NCBI GenBank assembly: GCA_004028505.1
Contig: MTKO01000087.1
Location: 1-40,342 of the forward strand
Source: Candidatus Electrothrix aarhusensis
GTDB taxonomy: Bacteria > Desulfobacterota > Desulfobulbia > Desulfobulbales > Desulfobulbaceae
DNA length: 40,342 bases
Direction of reading: 5' to 3'
Shown here one piece after another: positions 17,247 through 26,667 of the stretch (position 1 is its first letter; each line of letters starts with the position of its first letter). The notes under the pieces were generated by a model. The model was given only the letters and a program-made list of their open reading frames with translations, was not told where the DNA came from and searched no databases. The translations under genes were made by a program, and so were the position numbers.

Positions 17247-17924
17247 ATGAAATCAATTTTTGCAATCAGTTTTCTTGTCACGTTGCTGTTTACAGCAGGT
17301 ACGGCTCTTTCTTATGACTGCTACGAAAGAACCCCGCCTCAAGTCCGTCCTAGCTGTTCCCAATGTCAAAAGCCACAGTGCAGGCAGCGGCTTCAGCAAC
17401 CCTGTTCTACTCGCTGCGGCCAATGCGATAAATGTAATAAATCTCGCATGTACAAACCAAAATGTCAAAAAAAGATAGTACATCGGGATAGTTACCAGTG
17501 CAACACAACATGTACCAAGAAAACAGAACGGATAGCCACGGTTCAATGCAAACTCTGTGGTACCCGCTACCCGAAAGGTGTAGAGCATTACTGCAACAAG
17601 GTACAGTGCAGAACATGTGGCCAGGTACACCTAAGAGATGTTGCACACCGTTGCGGCACAGTGCAATGCAGAGCATGCGGTGTTCAGCATCCGCAAGATA
17701 TGAGGCATCGCTGTGGTGATGGTGAAGTTCGCAATCGGTACCAAGACTGTTCTCAAGGAGACTGTTTTCAAGGAAACGCCTGCCGATATGAGAGAAAGCA
17801 GAAGCCGCGTGCGACACGGAGCTGTAACCTCACCCGTAAAGAGAACAGGGAGAGTCAGGAGACAATGGAAACCCGCTGGCATGCCTGGTTTAAAAAACAA
17901 GCCCGGGAAGAGACTGTGTTCTAA
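17247..17924 (+). CDS. Exported cysteine-rich protein with three C-x2-C-x9-H-x-C repeats
   Basis: A 225-residue protein preceded by GGGAGGAAG (about 17237-17245) and starting with a clear Sec signal peptide (MKSIFAISFLVTLLFTAGTA). It has 24 cysteines. Residues 23-90 carry spaced pairs (CSQC, CGQC-DKC, CNTTC). Residues 99-158 are three exact-period 20-residue repeats beginning VQC, each with the ligand pattern C-x2-C-x9-H-x-C: C101, C104, H114, C116; C121, C124, H134, C136; C141, C144, H154, C156. The C-terminal 65 residues are basic and hydrophilic. The repeats look like zinc-knuckle metal sites, which is unusual in an exported protein. Alternatively the cysteines form disulfides. I do not recognise the family. 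It stands alone between the GGDEF-EAL and glycosyltransferase genes. Confidence 0.85.
   Translation: MKSIFAISFLVTLLFTAGTALSYDCYERTPPQVRPSCSQCQKPQCRQRLQQPCSTRCGQCDKCNKSRMYKPKCQKKIVHRDSYQCNTTCTKKTERIATVQCKLCGTRYPKGVEHYCNKVQCRTCGQVHLRDVAHRCGTVQCRACGVQHPQDMRHRCGDGEVRNRYQDCSQGDCFQGNACRYERKQKPRATRSCNLTRKENRESQETMETRWHAWFKKQAREETVF
17541..17720 (+). repeat. Three tandem 60-bp coding repeats (Cys/His motif)
   Basis: Three in-frame 60-base units encode VQCxxCG, then seven variable residues, then H-x-C. The 20-residue period is exact. At DNA level only the GTACAGTGCAGA/GTGCAATGCAGA-like starts stay similar, so the duplication is old and the ligand spacing is what has been kept. Confidence 0.88.
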
Positions 17925-18011
17925 TATTATCCCCTCCTGCAAGCTCTCTTAACAACAGATGGCATAAGACATCGTTTTCTTTGCTCACTTCTTTTATTTC
18001 GTCGTAGAAAA

Positions 18012-18031
18012 CCACCCCCCTTCGGGGGTGG
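18012..18031 (+). promoter_or_regulatory. Hairpin enclosing the ribosome-binding site of the GT2-GtrA gene
   Basis: CCACCCCC (18012-18019) pairs perfectly over 8 bp with GGGGGTGG (18024-18031), with a CTTC loop. The 3' arm is the only purine-rich Shine-Dalgarno-like sequence before the ATG at 18039, spaced seven bases from it. Folding would hide it from the ribosome. There is no T-tract, so it is not an ordinary terminator. Confidence 0.6.
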
Positions 18032-18038
18032 ATTATTT

Positions 18039-19165
18039 ATGAACAACAACGATTCCGTTTCCACCGTAGCTCCATTGCTCTCTGTCGTGGTTCCCTGCTA
18101 TAATGAAGTTGACAATGTAGAGGAGCTAACCCACCGCCTTGCTGAGACGCTTCAGGGGATTTCTTGGGAGGTAATTTTTGTAGATGATGACTCCCCGGAT
18201 AAAACAAGCCAAAAAGTTGCAGATCTCGCTTTTCAAAATCCCAGAGTTCGTCTTGTTCACCGTATCGGACGAAGAGGCCTTTCTTCAGCCTGCGTAGAGG
18301 GGATGCTTTCCTCATCTGCCCCGTACCTTGCAGTGATGGATGCTGACTTACAGCACGATGAGACCTTGCTCCCTGATATGCTCACAGCTCTGCGCAGTCA
18401 GCAGCTTGATATTGTGGTGGGCAGCCGTTACACGAACGGCGGTGATATCGGTGGTTGGGATGCCAAAAGAGCCGCCTACAGTCGTTTTGCCACCCGCATC
18501 AGTCGCTATTTCACACAGACAGAGCTGACCGACCCCATGAGCGGTTTTTTTATGATCCGACGGGAGGTTCTGATGCAACGAGTACGCAGGCTGTCCAGCG
18601 TGGGCTTTAAAATTCTGCTGGATCTTTTTGCCTCTTCCTCAACACCCATGAATTTTCTGGAACTGCCCTACACCTTTAAAGAACGCCATGCCGGGGAAAG
18701 CAAACTGGACAATCGGGCTCTGCTTGAGTTCGGGATGCTGCTGCTTGATAAATGGATGGGGCATCTGGTGCCAGTCCGTTTTGTCGCCTTTACTCTCGTA
18801 GGAGGAATTGGCCTCTTTGTTCATTTTCTGGTGCTTCTGTTGGTGTTCCGAATAATCAGCTCCTCCTTTATACTTGGACAGACCGCAGCTACCTTGGTGG
18901 CCATGACCACCAATTACCTCCTGAATAATTTTTTCACCTATAACGATGTCCAACTGAAGGGCTGGAAACTGCTCACAGGCTGGTTTTCCTTTATTCTGGT
19001 CTGCGGCATCGGGGCAGCAGCAAATGTTGGCATTGCTCCTTGCTCTTTCAACGACATACCAATTGGATGCTCTCCGCTTTGGCAGGGATAGGCGTCAGTT
19101 CGGTCTGGAATTATGCGGTCACAGCGGTGTACACTTGGCGAGCTCCCTCCATTGGGACCAAATAG
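18039..19165 (+). CDS. GT2 polyprenyl-phosphate glycosyltransferase fused to GtrA membrane domain (frameshift near 19040)
   Basis: A two-domain protein. Residues about 1-235 are a GT2 domain of the dolichol-phosphate mannose synthase type, with VVVPCYNEVDNV, the DDDSPDKT and MDADLQHDE acidic motifs, GSRYTNGGDI and DPMSGFF. Such enzymes move a sugar from a nucleotide donor to a lipid-phosphate carrier at the inner membrane. Residues about 245-375 are a four-helix GtrA domain thought to help flip the product. The open frame ends prematurely at 19091 in unrelated sequence. From 19041 the GtrA ending LLFQRHTNWMLSALAGIGVS and SVWNYAVTAVYTWR continues in another frame to a TAG at 19163-19165, so one base is missing near 19038-19042. 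The repaired length is 375 residues. It probably serves surface glycan or lipid modification. Confidence 0.88.
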
Positions 19166-19199
19166 CACGACACTGACATTCTCTATTCTCTTCGCCCCA

Positions 19200-19233
19200 A
19201 TAAAAAAAGGGTGCGCAATAAATGCGTACCCTT
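19200..19233 (-). terminator. Terminator of the nuo operon
   Basis: The arms AAGGGTGCGCA (19207-19217) and TGCGTACCCTT (19223-19233) pair with one G-T. On the minus strand the stem is followed by TTTTTTTA (19208 down to 19201). It lies about 60 bases after the nuoN stop, so it ends the minus-strand operon. The plus-strand side has A rather than T, so it would not end the convergent GT2-GtrA transcript well. Confidence 0.85.
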
Positions 19234-19295
19234 ATAAAAAATACAACCTAACCTCAAGTCAAGAGGCTTTTCTTTTTTCTCCTCGATTAACTATC

Positions 19296-20723
19296 TCACC
19301 CCGCTATTGCCAGCACGTTACTGCTAAAGGAAGGCCAAATCCCAGCCACAAGCATAATTGCTGTCAGTACAAAGATACTCACCTTTTGTATTCCATCCAT
19401 AACAATGGGTGCGGTCTCACCGGCAGGTTGAACAATATAGGCCTCTTTCACCAGCAGAAGATAATAATAAAGGGAAATAGTTGAATTCAGGGCCGCAAAA
19501 ACGATCATGAAATAATAGCCCTGTTCTGCTGCTGAGGCGAACAGAAAGAATTTTCCCATAAAGCCAGCCAGCGGCGGAATGCCCGCCAAAGAAAAGGCAC
19601 TCAGCATCAGGATAGCTGCCAGCATGGGATTGCTTTTCCCCAGCCCTTGCAGCCCGCTGCGATTTTCCTCGCCGTTGCGCCCGATGATGGAAATAATAAA
19701 GAAAACAGCATAGTTGCCAGCCGCGTAAACAAAGAGGTAAAAGATGATGGAGGAGCGTGCAGTGCCTGCATTACCGAGCAACGCCATTATGATATAGCCA
19801 GCCTGGGCAATAGAAGAGTAGGCCATGAAGCGTCGCAGACGTGTCTGCTTCAGAGCACCGAGGTTACCGGCAGTCATGGTTGCCGCTGCCAGAATGAGGA
19901 GAATCGGTTGTAAAGAGCTGTGCATGGCAGCCAGCGGCCCGTAGACCAGAATCAAGAGAAAAGCGATAGCCACAGCCTTGGAAGAAACCGAAATAAAGGC
20001 AGTGACCGGGGTGGGCGCACCATCGTAAACATCCGGTGCCCACATATGAAACGGAAAAAGGGTCAGTTTAAAGCCGATAGCAGCCAAGGTAAAGAGCGCA
20101 CCAAGGCGGAGCAGCGGTTCCTGGGGATTGGCCGTGCATGCCTGAGCTAGAGCCTCAAAGGTCAGGGAACCGGCAGCACCATAGAAAAAGGAGTAGCCGA
20201 ACAGGAGCAGACCGGTTGAGGCTGATCCCATGATAATGTACTTGGTGGAAGCCTCGACAGACAGGCTGTCTTTTTTATAAAAGCCACTCAATATGTACAG
20301 CGGAATGGTGGCCAGCTCCATTCCGATGAACAGGGTCAGCAGATCTGTGGATGAAACCACTGTGAACATACCAAAAGTGCAGAGCAAAAGAATAAAGAAA
20401 AACTCACTTTGGTATTTCATCACCCCTCTCTCGTTTCCCCCCGGTGTAAAGTAAGGACGGGAAAGCAGGACGGCAAAAAGAGAGGACAGAACAAAGACCT
20501 GTTTGAAGAGAAGTGCAGTACCGCTGACCTGATAGCCGCCCGGATAAAGAACGGTCTGATCATACGGCAGACAGAGCAACAGCACAAAAATACCACATAA
20601 GCCAGCCCAAGTAAGATGAAAGGGCAGGGTGGAAACGAGATCGTTTTTTCCCTTGTACAGGTCATAGCCCATGACCAGGGCCGCAAGGACAATAAGCAGA
20701 ATATCAGGCAGCAGGAGTGTCAT
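19296..20723 (-). CDS. nuoN: NADH-quinone oxidoreductase subunit N
   Basis: A 475-residue antiporter-like membrane subunit of complex I, one of the three proton-pumping subunits of the membrane arm. It is hydrophobic throughout. The landmarks are the conserved glutamate in FIGMELATIPLYIL, KYIIMGSASTGLLLFG, the lysine-bearing GFKLTLFPFHMWAPDVYDGAP and AGIPPLAGFMGKFFLF. The start is at ATG 20723, nine bases after the nuoM stop at 20733. It is the last gene of the operon, with the terminator behind it. Confidence 0.96.
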   Translation of the reverse strand: MTLLLPDILLIVLAALVMGYDLYKGKNDLVSTLPFHLTWAGLCGIFVLLLCLPYDQTVLYPGGYQVSGTALLFKQVFVLSSLFAVLLSRPYFTPGGNERGVMKYQSEFFFILLLCTFGMFTVVSSTDLLTLFIGMELATIPLYILSGFYKKDSLSVEASTKYIIMGSASTGLLLFGYSFFYGAAGSLTFEALAQACTANPQEPLLRLGALFTLAAIGFKLTLFPFHMWAPDVYDGAPTPVTAFISVSSKAVAIAFLLILVYGPLAAMHSSLQPILLILAAATMTAGNLGALKQTRLRRFMAYSSIAQAGYIIMALLGNAGTARSSIIFYLFVYAAGNYAVFFIISIIGRNGEENRSGLQGLGKSNPMLAAILMLSAFSLAGIPPLAGFMGKFFLFASAAEQGYYFMIVFAALNSTISLYYYLLLVKEAYIVQPAGETAPIVMDGIQKVSIFVLTAIMLVAGIWPSFSSNVLAIAG

Positions 20724-20732
20724 CGGAGTTTT

Positions 20733-22244
20733 TTATCGCATCAGGTTATTGTAAATGGGATGAACAGCGTTATTGACCAGCTCAACGATCCAGCCGGGCA
20801 AAATTCCCATAGCAAAAAGACAGAACAGAAGGATGGTAACCGGCACTTTTTCCAGCAGGGATGCATCAGTTAGGGTGGCGAACTGCTCTTTAATGGGGCC
20901 GTTTACCAGACCGTTGACTGCCCGTAGAACATAGACGGCTGTCACTACGATAGAAAGGACGGCCAGCACCGTGCAGACTCGGTTGATGGTGTTCGGGTTG
21001 GCAAAGGCCCCGACAAAGACATTGGCCTCGGCCACAAAACCGGACAGACCGGGAAGCCCCAATCCTGCCAGCCCCACAATCACATAGGCCACCGAGAGAA
21101 AGGGCATCACTTTCATCAGTCCGCCCATTTCGCTGACCGTCCTGGTGTGAGTTCTGCCGTAGATCATACCGATGAGGCAGAAGAACAGAGCTGTCATCAG
21201 ACCGTGGGAGATCATCTGGAGTACCCCGCCCTTAATGCCCGTAAAGGTCAGGGCGGTAAAGCCGAACAGGACCAATCCGCAATGAGAGACTGAGGAGTAG
21301 GCTGTAATGTATTTCAGGTCAGTCTGGCGGATAGCCCCAAAGGCACCGTAGAGTACGTTGATGGTGACCAAGATGAGAAAGAAGCCCATCCACATCTGTG
21401 CCCCTTCAGGCAGGAGGTACATGCCTACCCGCAGGCAGCCGTAACCGCCCAGTTTCATCAGCACCCCAGCATGAAGCATAGACACTGCTGTGGGAGCAGA
21501 GGCATGGCCGTCCGGCGACCAGGTGTGAAAGGGGAATATCGCGCCTAACACTCCAAAGCCCAGGAAAATCAAAGGAAAAACCCAATGCTGAAAGGAAGCA
21601 GAAAAATGGTGCTGAGAAAGTACTTGCAGGTCAAAGCTGTTCAGGCCGGACTCAAAGTACAAGGCCAGAATTCCAGCGAGGATAAAAGCAGAGCCCGCCA
21701 CGAGCATCAGGGTCAGTTTCATGGATGCGTACTCTTTTTTACCCGTCCCCCAAAGGCCGATGAGCAGGTACATGGGCAGGACTGCAATCTCGTAGAAGAG
21801 AAAGAAGGTAAACAGGTCAATAGAGACAAACACCCCGTAAACGCCAGCCACCAAAACATTCAGGAGAATGAAAAACTCCTTGGCCTGCTTTTTGACATTC
21901 CAGCTGGCCAAGACCCCGCAGAAGATGACAATGGCTGTGAGCAGCATCATGAGGACTGAGATAGCATCGACTCCGATGTTATACTCAATATTCATCATTT
22001 TGAACCAGCTGACCTTGTAGGTAAAGTGGAACAGGCTTGATGCTGCACCGTCCGCAACCGGATTGGCCGCTGATACACCGATGAACTTAAAGGTCAGGAT
22101 GATGACAAACAAAAGGTTGATCAGGGTCCCGAACAAAGAAATGACTTTAATGCTCCGATGGTCATCAGTCCGAATCGGCAGGCAGGCCAAGGCGGTAATA
22201 AAAGGGACGACCCAGATCATAGTAAGCAGAAATGGTCCGTTCAT
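20733..22244 (-). CDS. nuoM: NADH-quinone oxidoreductase subunit M
   Basis: A 503-residue antiporter-like subunit of the complex I membrane arm. Conserved features are FFLFYEIAVLPMYLLIGLWG with its key glutamate, LGAIFPFHTWSPDGHASAPT, KLGGYGCLRVGMYLLP, the YSSVSHCGLVLFG helix and GLGLPGLSGFVAE. Length is normal and the frame is intact. It is separated from nuoL by two unrelated genes (a PD-(D/E)XK protein and an alkaline phosphatase), on the same strand and with short gaps. Confidence 0.97.
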   Translation of the reverse strand: MNGPFLLTMIWVVPFITALACLPIRTDDHRSIKVISLFGTLINLLFVIILTFKFIGVSAANPVADGAASSLFHFTYKVSWFKMMNIEYNIGVDAISVLMMLLTAIVIFCGVLASWNVKKQAKEFFILLNVLVAGVYGVFVSIDLFTFFLFYEIAVLPMYLLIGLWGTGKKEYASMKLTLMLVAGSAFILAGILALYFESGLNSFDLQVLSQHHFSASFQHWVFPLIFLGFGVLGAIFPFHTWSPDGHASAPTAVSMLHAGVLMKLGGYGCLRVGMYLLPEGAQMWMGFFLILVTINVLYGAFGAIRQTDLKYITAYSSVSHCGLVLFGFTALTFTGIKGGVLQMISHGLMTALFFCLIGMIYGRTHTRTVSEMGGLMKVMPFLSVAYVIVGLAGLGLPGLSGFVAEANVFVGAFANPNTINRVCTVLAVLSIVVTAVYVLRAVNGLVNGPIKEQFATLTDASLLEKVPVTILLFCLFAMGILPGWIVELVNNAVHPIYNNLMR

Positions 22245-22361
22245 ATATGTACTCCGTTGCTGTTTTCGCCTTTGCGGCTGAGTGTGCTCATTTTCTGATT
22301 AATCCTTACGTGCTCAGTTTGCTAAAAGATGTTGCCGAAAAAAAATGACCGAACTGAAATT

Positions 22362-24023
22362 TTATTTATTCATTAATGCATTGATTGCATATTGACCAAG
22401 TTCCGTATGATGCATCACCTGCCCAAAAGCATCTTTGCCCGGTCCTTTTGCGAAAACCAGAACAGGTGTGGCGGTATGGGTTCCTGTGGCCCAGACGACC
22501 TGCTGTTGTGTTGCTACCTCTATTGCTAAAAGATTTTGTCGGGCTCCGTTTTTATTGGGAACAAAAAATGCAGCATTAACGTCGATTTTAGGAACTGTTT
22601 TTAACCCCAGCTTTTTGTGTCCTTGCACGTAATACGGATTTTCCTCTGTTTCCAGAATCCGCGCTGCTTGTTTTTCGGTGATCTGGAACGCCGTATTTCT
22701 CCGGACTAGTTCCGCCAACTTTGCAGGAGTCTGTTCCTTTTGAGGTAATTTGTCAAATTGTCCAAAAATTTCCCCATAACTCAGGGTTTGTCTGTACAAT
22801 CTGTCCAAAACTTCCGGGTTACCGAAATTTAATCCGGGCTGATACTTCCTTTCTTTGAAGAGTTTTCCAGGCAGATCAACCGGTTCAGGAAGGTCATTTG
22901 CCGAGTAACTGAAACCGAATCCACCGGTTTCATGATCCGCAGTCACAACCAGCAAGGTGTCATCACGATCAGCGGCCCAGTCCAGAACATACTCTAAGGT
23001 TTCATTGAGCTTTAAGAGCTCGTGAAGCAGAGTTCCTGTATCGTTGCCATGACTTGCCCAATCGATTTGCCCCGCCTCAATCATCAGAAAAAAACCTTTT
23101 TCGTTCTTGGCAAGCAGCTCAATGCCCTTAGCTGTCATTTCTTTTAAGGTGGGCATAGTTCTTTGAGCGGCATTTTTCGTTCGGGTGGCTTTGATGCCGT
23201 TGTCCATACCTGAAGAGGCAAATAACCCGAGAACGTTACCGTTAGCCTTTGTCATCTGTTCTTTGGTGAAAGCCAAGGTATAGCCTTTTTTTTTGGCTTC
23301 CAGCAGGAGGTTACGGCTATCTTTTCGTTTCGATGTTATTTTGACCGCGCCATCCGTTATCTGAATGAGTTCATTATGAACCGCAGAATTTGAATCGTTC
23401 GCCTCCTGCGGGATCCAATTGTTCAGCCCCCCGGAAAGCATAACATCTGCTCCAGAATTCAACATATCCACTGCAATAGCATTTTCCAGACTGCGGTGTG
23501 GCTGATGGGCGGCAAAAGCGGCCGGTGTTGCATGGGTTAGCCGGGTATCCGAAATAAGACCTGTGGATTTGCCCAGTTTTTCAGCCTGCTCCAAAATGGT
23601 GACCGTAGGGTTACCGTCCTTGTCCGATCCGATCATTTTTAGACCCGCAGCCGTGCCAGAAGCCAACTGAGTTCCAGAGGCAGCCGAGCCTGTTACCAGC
23701 ACATTAGCCGCATGGGTCATGGAAAGGCCCATAACGGCTCCTTCTTGCATCATTCGGTCAAATGCTGTTGTTCCATTTTTTATAACTGAATGCGGTGCCT
23801 GCTTTGCATAGGCTAGCAACAGGCCCAGCTGTTGAGGCCCCATGCCGTCACCGATTACCATGATGACATTTTTTACTTTACTGCCTCTTTCAGGCTTGGC
23901 TTTTTGCCCCTTGGGTTGCAGCGGGCTGCACCCGGCAACAGTCAGACTACTGATGAGGAAAATAAACAGGAAGGCATGGTTTTTTTTTCGCATATTTTTT
24001 AAGCTGTTGTAGCAAATTATCAT
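22362..24023 (-). CDS. Alkaline phosphatase, predicted lipoprotein
   Basis: A 553-residue phosphomonoesterase of the alkaline phosphatase superfamily. A lipoprotein signal with lipobox LTVAGC lies near residue 32, so the enzyme would be lipid-anchored in the cell envelope. Metal-site and nucleophile motifs are visible: VIGDGMGPQQ, VTGSAASGTQLASG (the nucleophilic Ser within TGSAAS, where E. coli PhoA has TDSAAS), IDWASHGNDTG and VTADHETGGFGFS. Length and order match the family. An internal ATG at 23993 would start the protein just before the signal peptide (MRKKNHAFLFIFL). 24023 is kept because GAGAAGGA lies upstream of it. The surprise is the place: between nuoL and nuoM on the same strand, so it may be co-transcribed with complex I. 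Confidence 0.93.
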   Translation of the reverse strand: MIICYNSLKNMRKKNHAFLFIFLISSLTVAGCSPLQPKGQKAKPERGSKVKNVIMVIGDGMGPQQLGLLLAYAKQAPHSVIKNGTTAFDRMMQEGAVMGLSMTHAANVLVTGSAASGTQLASGTAAGLKMIGSDKDGNPTVTILEQAEKLGKSTGLISDTRLTHATPAAFAAHQPHRSLENAIAVDMLNSGADVMLSGGLNNWIPQEANDSNSAVHNELIQITDGAVKITSKRKDSRNLLLEAKKKGYTLAFTKEQMTKANGNVLGLFASSGMDNGIKATRTKNAAQRTMPTLKEMTAKGIELLAKNEKGFFLMIEAGQIDWASHGNDTGTLLHELLKLNETLEYVLDWAADRDDTLLVVTADHETGGFGFSYSANDLPEPVDLPGKLFKERKYQPGLNFGNPEVLDRLYRQTLSYGEIFGQFDKLPQKEQTPAKLAELVRRNTAFQITEKQAARILETEENPYYVQGHKKLGLKTVPKIDVNAAFFVPNKNGARQNLLAIEVATQQQVVWATGTHTATPVLVFAKGPGKDAFGQVMHHTELGQYAINALMNK

Positions 24024-24054
24024 CGATTTTTTTTCCTTCTCAATCTCTCGGCTG

Positions 24055-24654
24055 CTACAAATCCAGTTGTGCGATTATTTCAAATATCCAATTGAGGATA
24101 TTAAATGTCTTTTGCAGATTATCCGCAGCAGACACGGAAACAGGGTCCACTGTAAAAATATCATGTTCCAGCTTGCCGAATTCCCAGGTTTTACCCGTAG
24201 TAACTACGCCGTAGCAAAGCGACGCTCCTGCTAGGGATGAAGCCACCATTTCCGCCAGAGCCTGTGTCCAACCCTCATCAAAATTATCCCGTTTCGCCTC
24301 AATAATGCAGAGCGAAGGCTGACCCATACCACCGTATTTTGTTCTGGGAGCAATAAGATAATCAGGTTCGCCGACGAGGCCCTTTTGTTCATCTATATTA
24401 TAGGGAACATGGGACCATACATTTAACTGGGCATAATTTTTTGCAACAACATGGAGCATCGGGCTGATAATCTTTTCACAGATGGTTGTCTCATTAATGA
24501 AACTCAGATTGTCCCGAATATTTTCTGTTATCAACAAAAAAAGAGCTTCCTGTACATCAAGTTCTTGTTGCCGGACAAAGACTGATTTTCTGGCGACTTC
24601 AATATCGAATTTTCGGGCAACGTCTTCAACGCTTTTAAAATTTCCGTATGCCAT
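24055..24654 (-). CDS. PD-(D/E)XK nuclease-like protein (HSDR_N-type domain)
   Basis: A 199-residue soluble protein. The central region reads GEPDYLIAPRTKYGG ... SLCIIEAKRDN, the D-x(n)-E-x-K core of PD-(D/E)XK nucleases as found in the N-terminal domain of type I restriction R subunits (D in GEPDYL, E and K in IEAKRD). The rest of a restriction subunit (helicase motor) and any methylase or specificity subunit are absent, so this is a stand-alone domain protein rather than a restriction system. Such single-domain proteins are common in some environmental bacteria, with unknown role. It lies 55 bases after nuoL and 31 bases before the alkaline phosphatase, inside the nuo gene order. The start at 24654 gives MAYGNFKSVEDV. 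Confidence 0.75.
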   Translation of the reverse strand: MAYGNFKSVEDVARKFDIEVARKSVFVRQQELDVQEALFLLITENIRDNLSFINETTICEKIISPMLHVVAKNYAQLNVWSHVPYNIDEQKGLVGEPDYLIAPRTKYGGMGQPSLCIIEAKRDNFDEGWTQALAEMVASSLAGASLCYGVVTTGKTWEFGKLEHDIFTVDPVSVSAADNLQKTFNILNWIFEIIAQLDL

Positions 24655-24709
24655 ATTGTCGACCAGTTGTACTCAATTACTCAATTTCAGTGAGCTGCGA
24701 TGGAGAGTA

Positions 24710-26667
24710 TTATTGTCCGAGGAACAGCAACATAATAAATCCGATAACCGTAGCACCAAGATAAAACTGTAATTGTCCAGACTGAGCAAGCCGTACCCCT
24801 TTGCCGCCGACCTGCAAGAGCCAACCGGTGAGATTTATGCTTCCGTCAACAACCTTGCGATCAAACCACTTGATTGGGGCCGCAATACGATCAAAGACAA
24901 TTTTATGGGTGATAAAAAGCCATACTTCATCCATGTAAAATTTATTAGAGACAAGTGTATACACAGGTCCAAATATATTTTTCAGGCGCTCGGCAGCCTC
25001 TGTCTTGCCTTTGCCGTAGAGCAACCATGCTCCACCAATACCGAGAAAAGCAGCTAAGGTGGCAAGCCACGGTAGCCAACCTGGGTGCGCAAAATGACCG
25101 ACTTCTTCGAGATGGGGCGGAACAACATTGGCGATAAAAAAATGTTCCAGCAGACCGGCAAAAATGGTCGGTACGGTCAGGACCATGATCGGCCAAGTCA
25201 TCCAGGGATCTTCATGGACATCATGCAACTCGGAGCGAGCCTCACCATGAAAGATGAGGAAGAAGAAACGGAACATGTAAAAGGCCGTCAGGGCACCGGT
25301 CACCAATCCGACGAGGAAGGTAATATAATGGCCGGATTGGAGGGACGCCAACAGGATGGCATCCTTGGACCAAAAACCACTGAGGGGAAACACACCGGCA
25401 ATGGCCAGACAGGCTGCCAATAATGACCAGTAGGTTCTGGGCATCAGAGCTTTCAGACCACCCATCTTCATGATGTCGTTACTGTGGACAGCATGAATGA
25501 TGCACCGGCACCGAGGAATAACATGCACTTGAAAAAGGCATGGGTAAAAACGTGATACATGGCTGCCGAATAGCCCAGCGGGTTGACGGCAGCATCGTGA
25601 TGGCCGCCATCCGCACAGATCTTAGCAGCGCCGAGCGAGAAGATCATATAACCTAACTGCGACAGAGTAGAAAAGGCCAAGATTCGTTTGATATCCATCT
25701 GGGTGATCGCAATGACCGCTGCAAACAAGGCTGTAAAGGCACCGATACATTGAATCACGAACAAGGTGCTTTCAGAGGCCGCAAACAGGGGAAACATGCG
25801 GGCAGTCAGGTAAACACCTGCCACAACCATGGTTGCTGAGTGAATAATGGAGGAAACCGGGGTAGGTCCTTCCATAGCATCTGGCAGCCAGACATGGAGC
25901 GGAAACATGGCTGATTTCCCCCAGCCGCCACAGAATATCAGCAGGGTGCCCAAGGTCAGCATGTTGATGGACATGCCTGCAAAAAGAAAATTCTTATTAA
26001 GCAGAGCGGCTGTTTCCGGGCTGTTCAAGGTTTGAAAACTAAAGCTCCCGCTCTGAAAGCTGACCAGCAAAATACCCAGCAGAAAAAAGGCATCAGCAAA
26101 GCGGGTCATAATAAAGGCCTTTTTTGAGGCCGCCACAGCAGACGGTTTTTCGTACCAGAATCCGATCAGCGTGTATGAGGATACACCGACTAACTCCCAG
26201 AACACGAACATCTGGAGAATATTGCTAGAAACAACTAGGCCAAGCATGGAAAAAGAAAAGAGGGCCAGCAGAGCAAAGAAGCGATTAAAGCTCGGATCAC
26301 CCTTCATATAGCCGACAGAATAAATATTCACCAGGAACGAGATTACCGTAACCACCACCAGCATCATTACCGAGATAGGATCAAGGTAGATGCCCAGATT
26401 CGCCGTCAGGGTTGGTGAAAAATTGAGCCAAGCTCCGTCAAGGGCCATCTTCTCTGGGTACGGAAAGCCGTGTCCGTGTCCCATGACCGAAATGAGATAG
26501 GTCAAAGCTGTGAGCAGGGCATAGCCAAGCGAAATACCGGATAGGGTGATGGCAAGCTTGCTGACAAACTTATTCTCTGAATTGAGATGTCCTAGTCCTA
26601 TCAGCACAAAGCTGAGCAGCGGGCAGAACAGGATCAGGTAACTGTTGAAAAAGATAAAATCAGCCAT
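24710..26667 (-). CDS. nuoL: NADH-quinone oxidoreductase subunit L (frameshift near 25497)
   Basis: The largest antiporter-like subunit of complex I, with the long lateral helix at its C-terminus. ATG 26667 (MADFIFFNSY) is chosen because GGAGGA precedes it within the nuoK end and the reading frames overlap by eight bases. Conserved parts are FVFWELVGVSSYTLIGFWYEK, KSAMFPLHVWLPDAMEGPTPVS, FSTLSQLGYMIFS and HVFTHAFFKCMLFLGAGA. There the open frame runs out (SFMLSTVTTS, stop at 25468). The NuoL sequence resumes one base out of phase as IIHAVHSNDIMKMGGLK, then GVFPLSGFWSKD, and on to 24710. One A appears lost in GGTGC(A)ATCATT. The repaired protein is 652 residues, normal for NuoL. If the shift were real, the last antiporter helices and the lateral helix would be lost. 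Confidence 0.93.

Noticed and set aside
18012..18031. Hairpin read as an intrinsic terminator of the Cys-rich gene
   Set aside because: No T-tract follows it; the sequence continues GATTATTTATG into the next start. A ribosome-site block fits better.
24055..24654. Type I restriction-modification system in the nuo operon
   Set aside because: Only the PD-(D/E)XK domain is present. The helicase motor, M and S subunits are absent.
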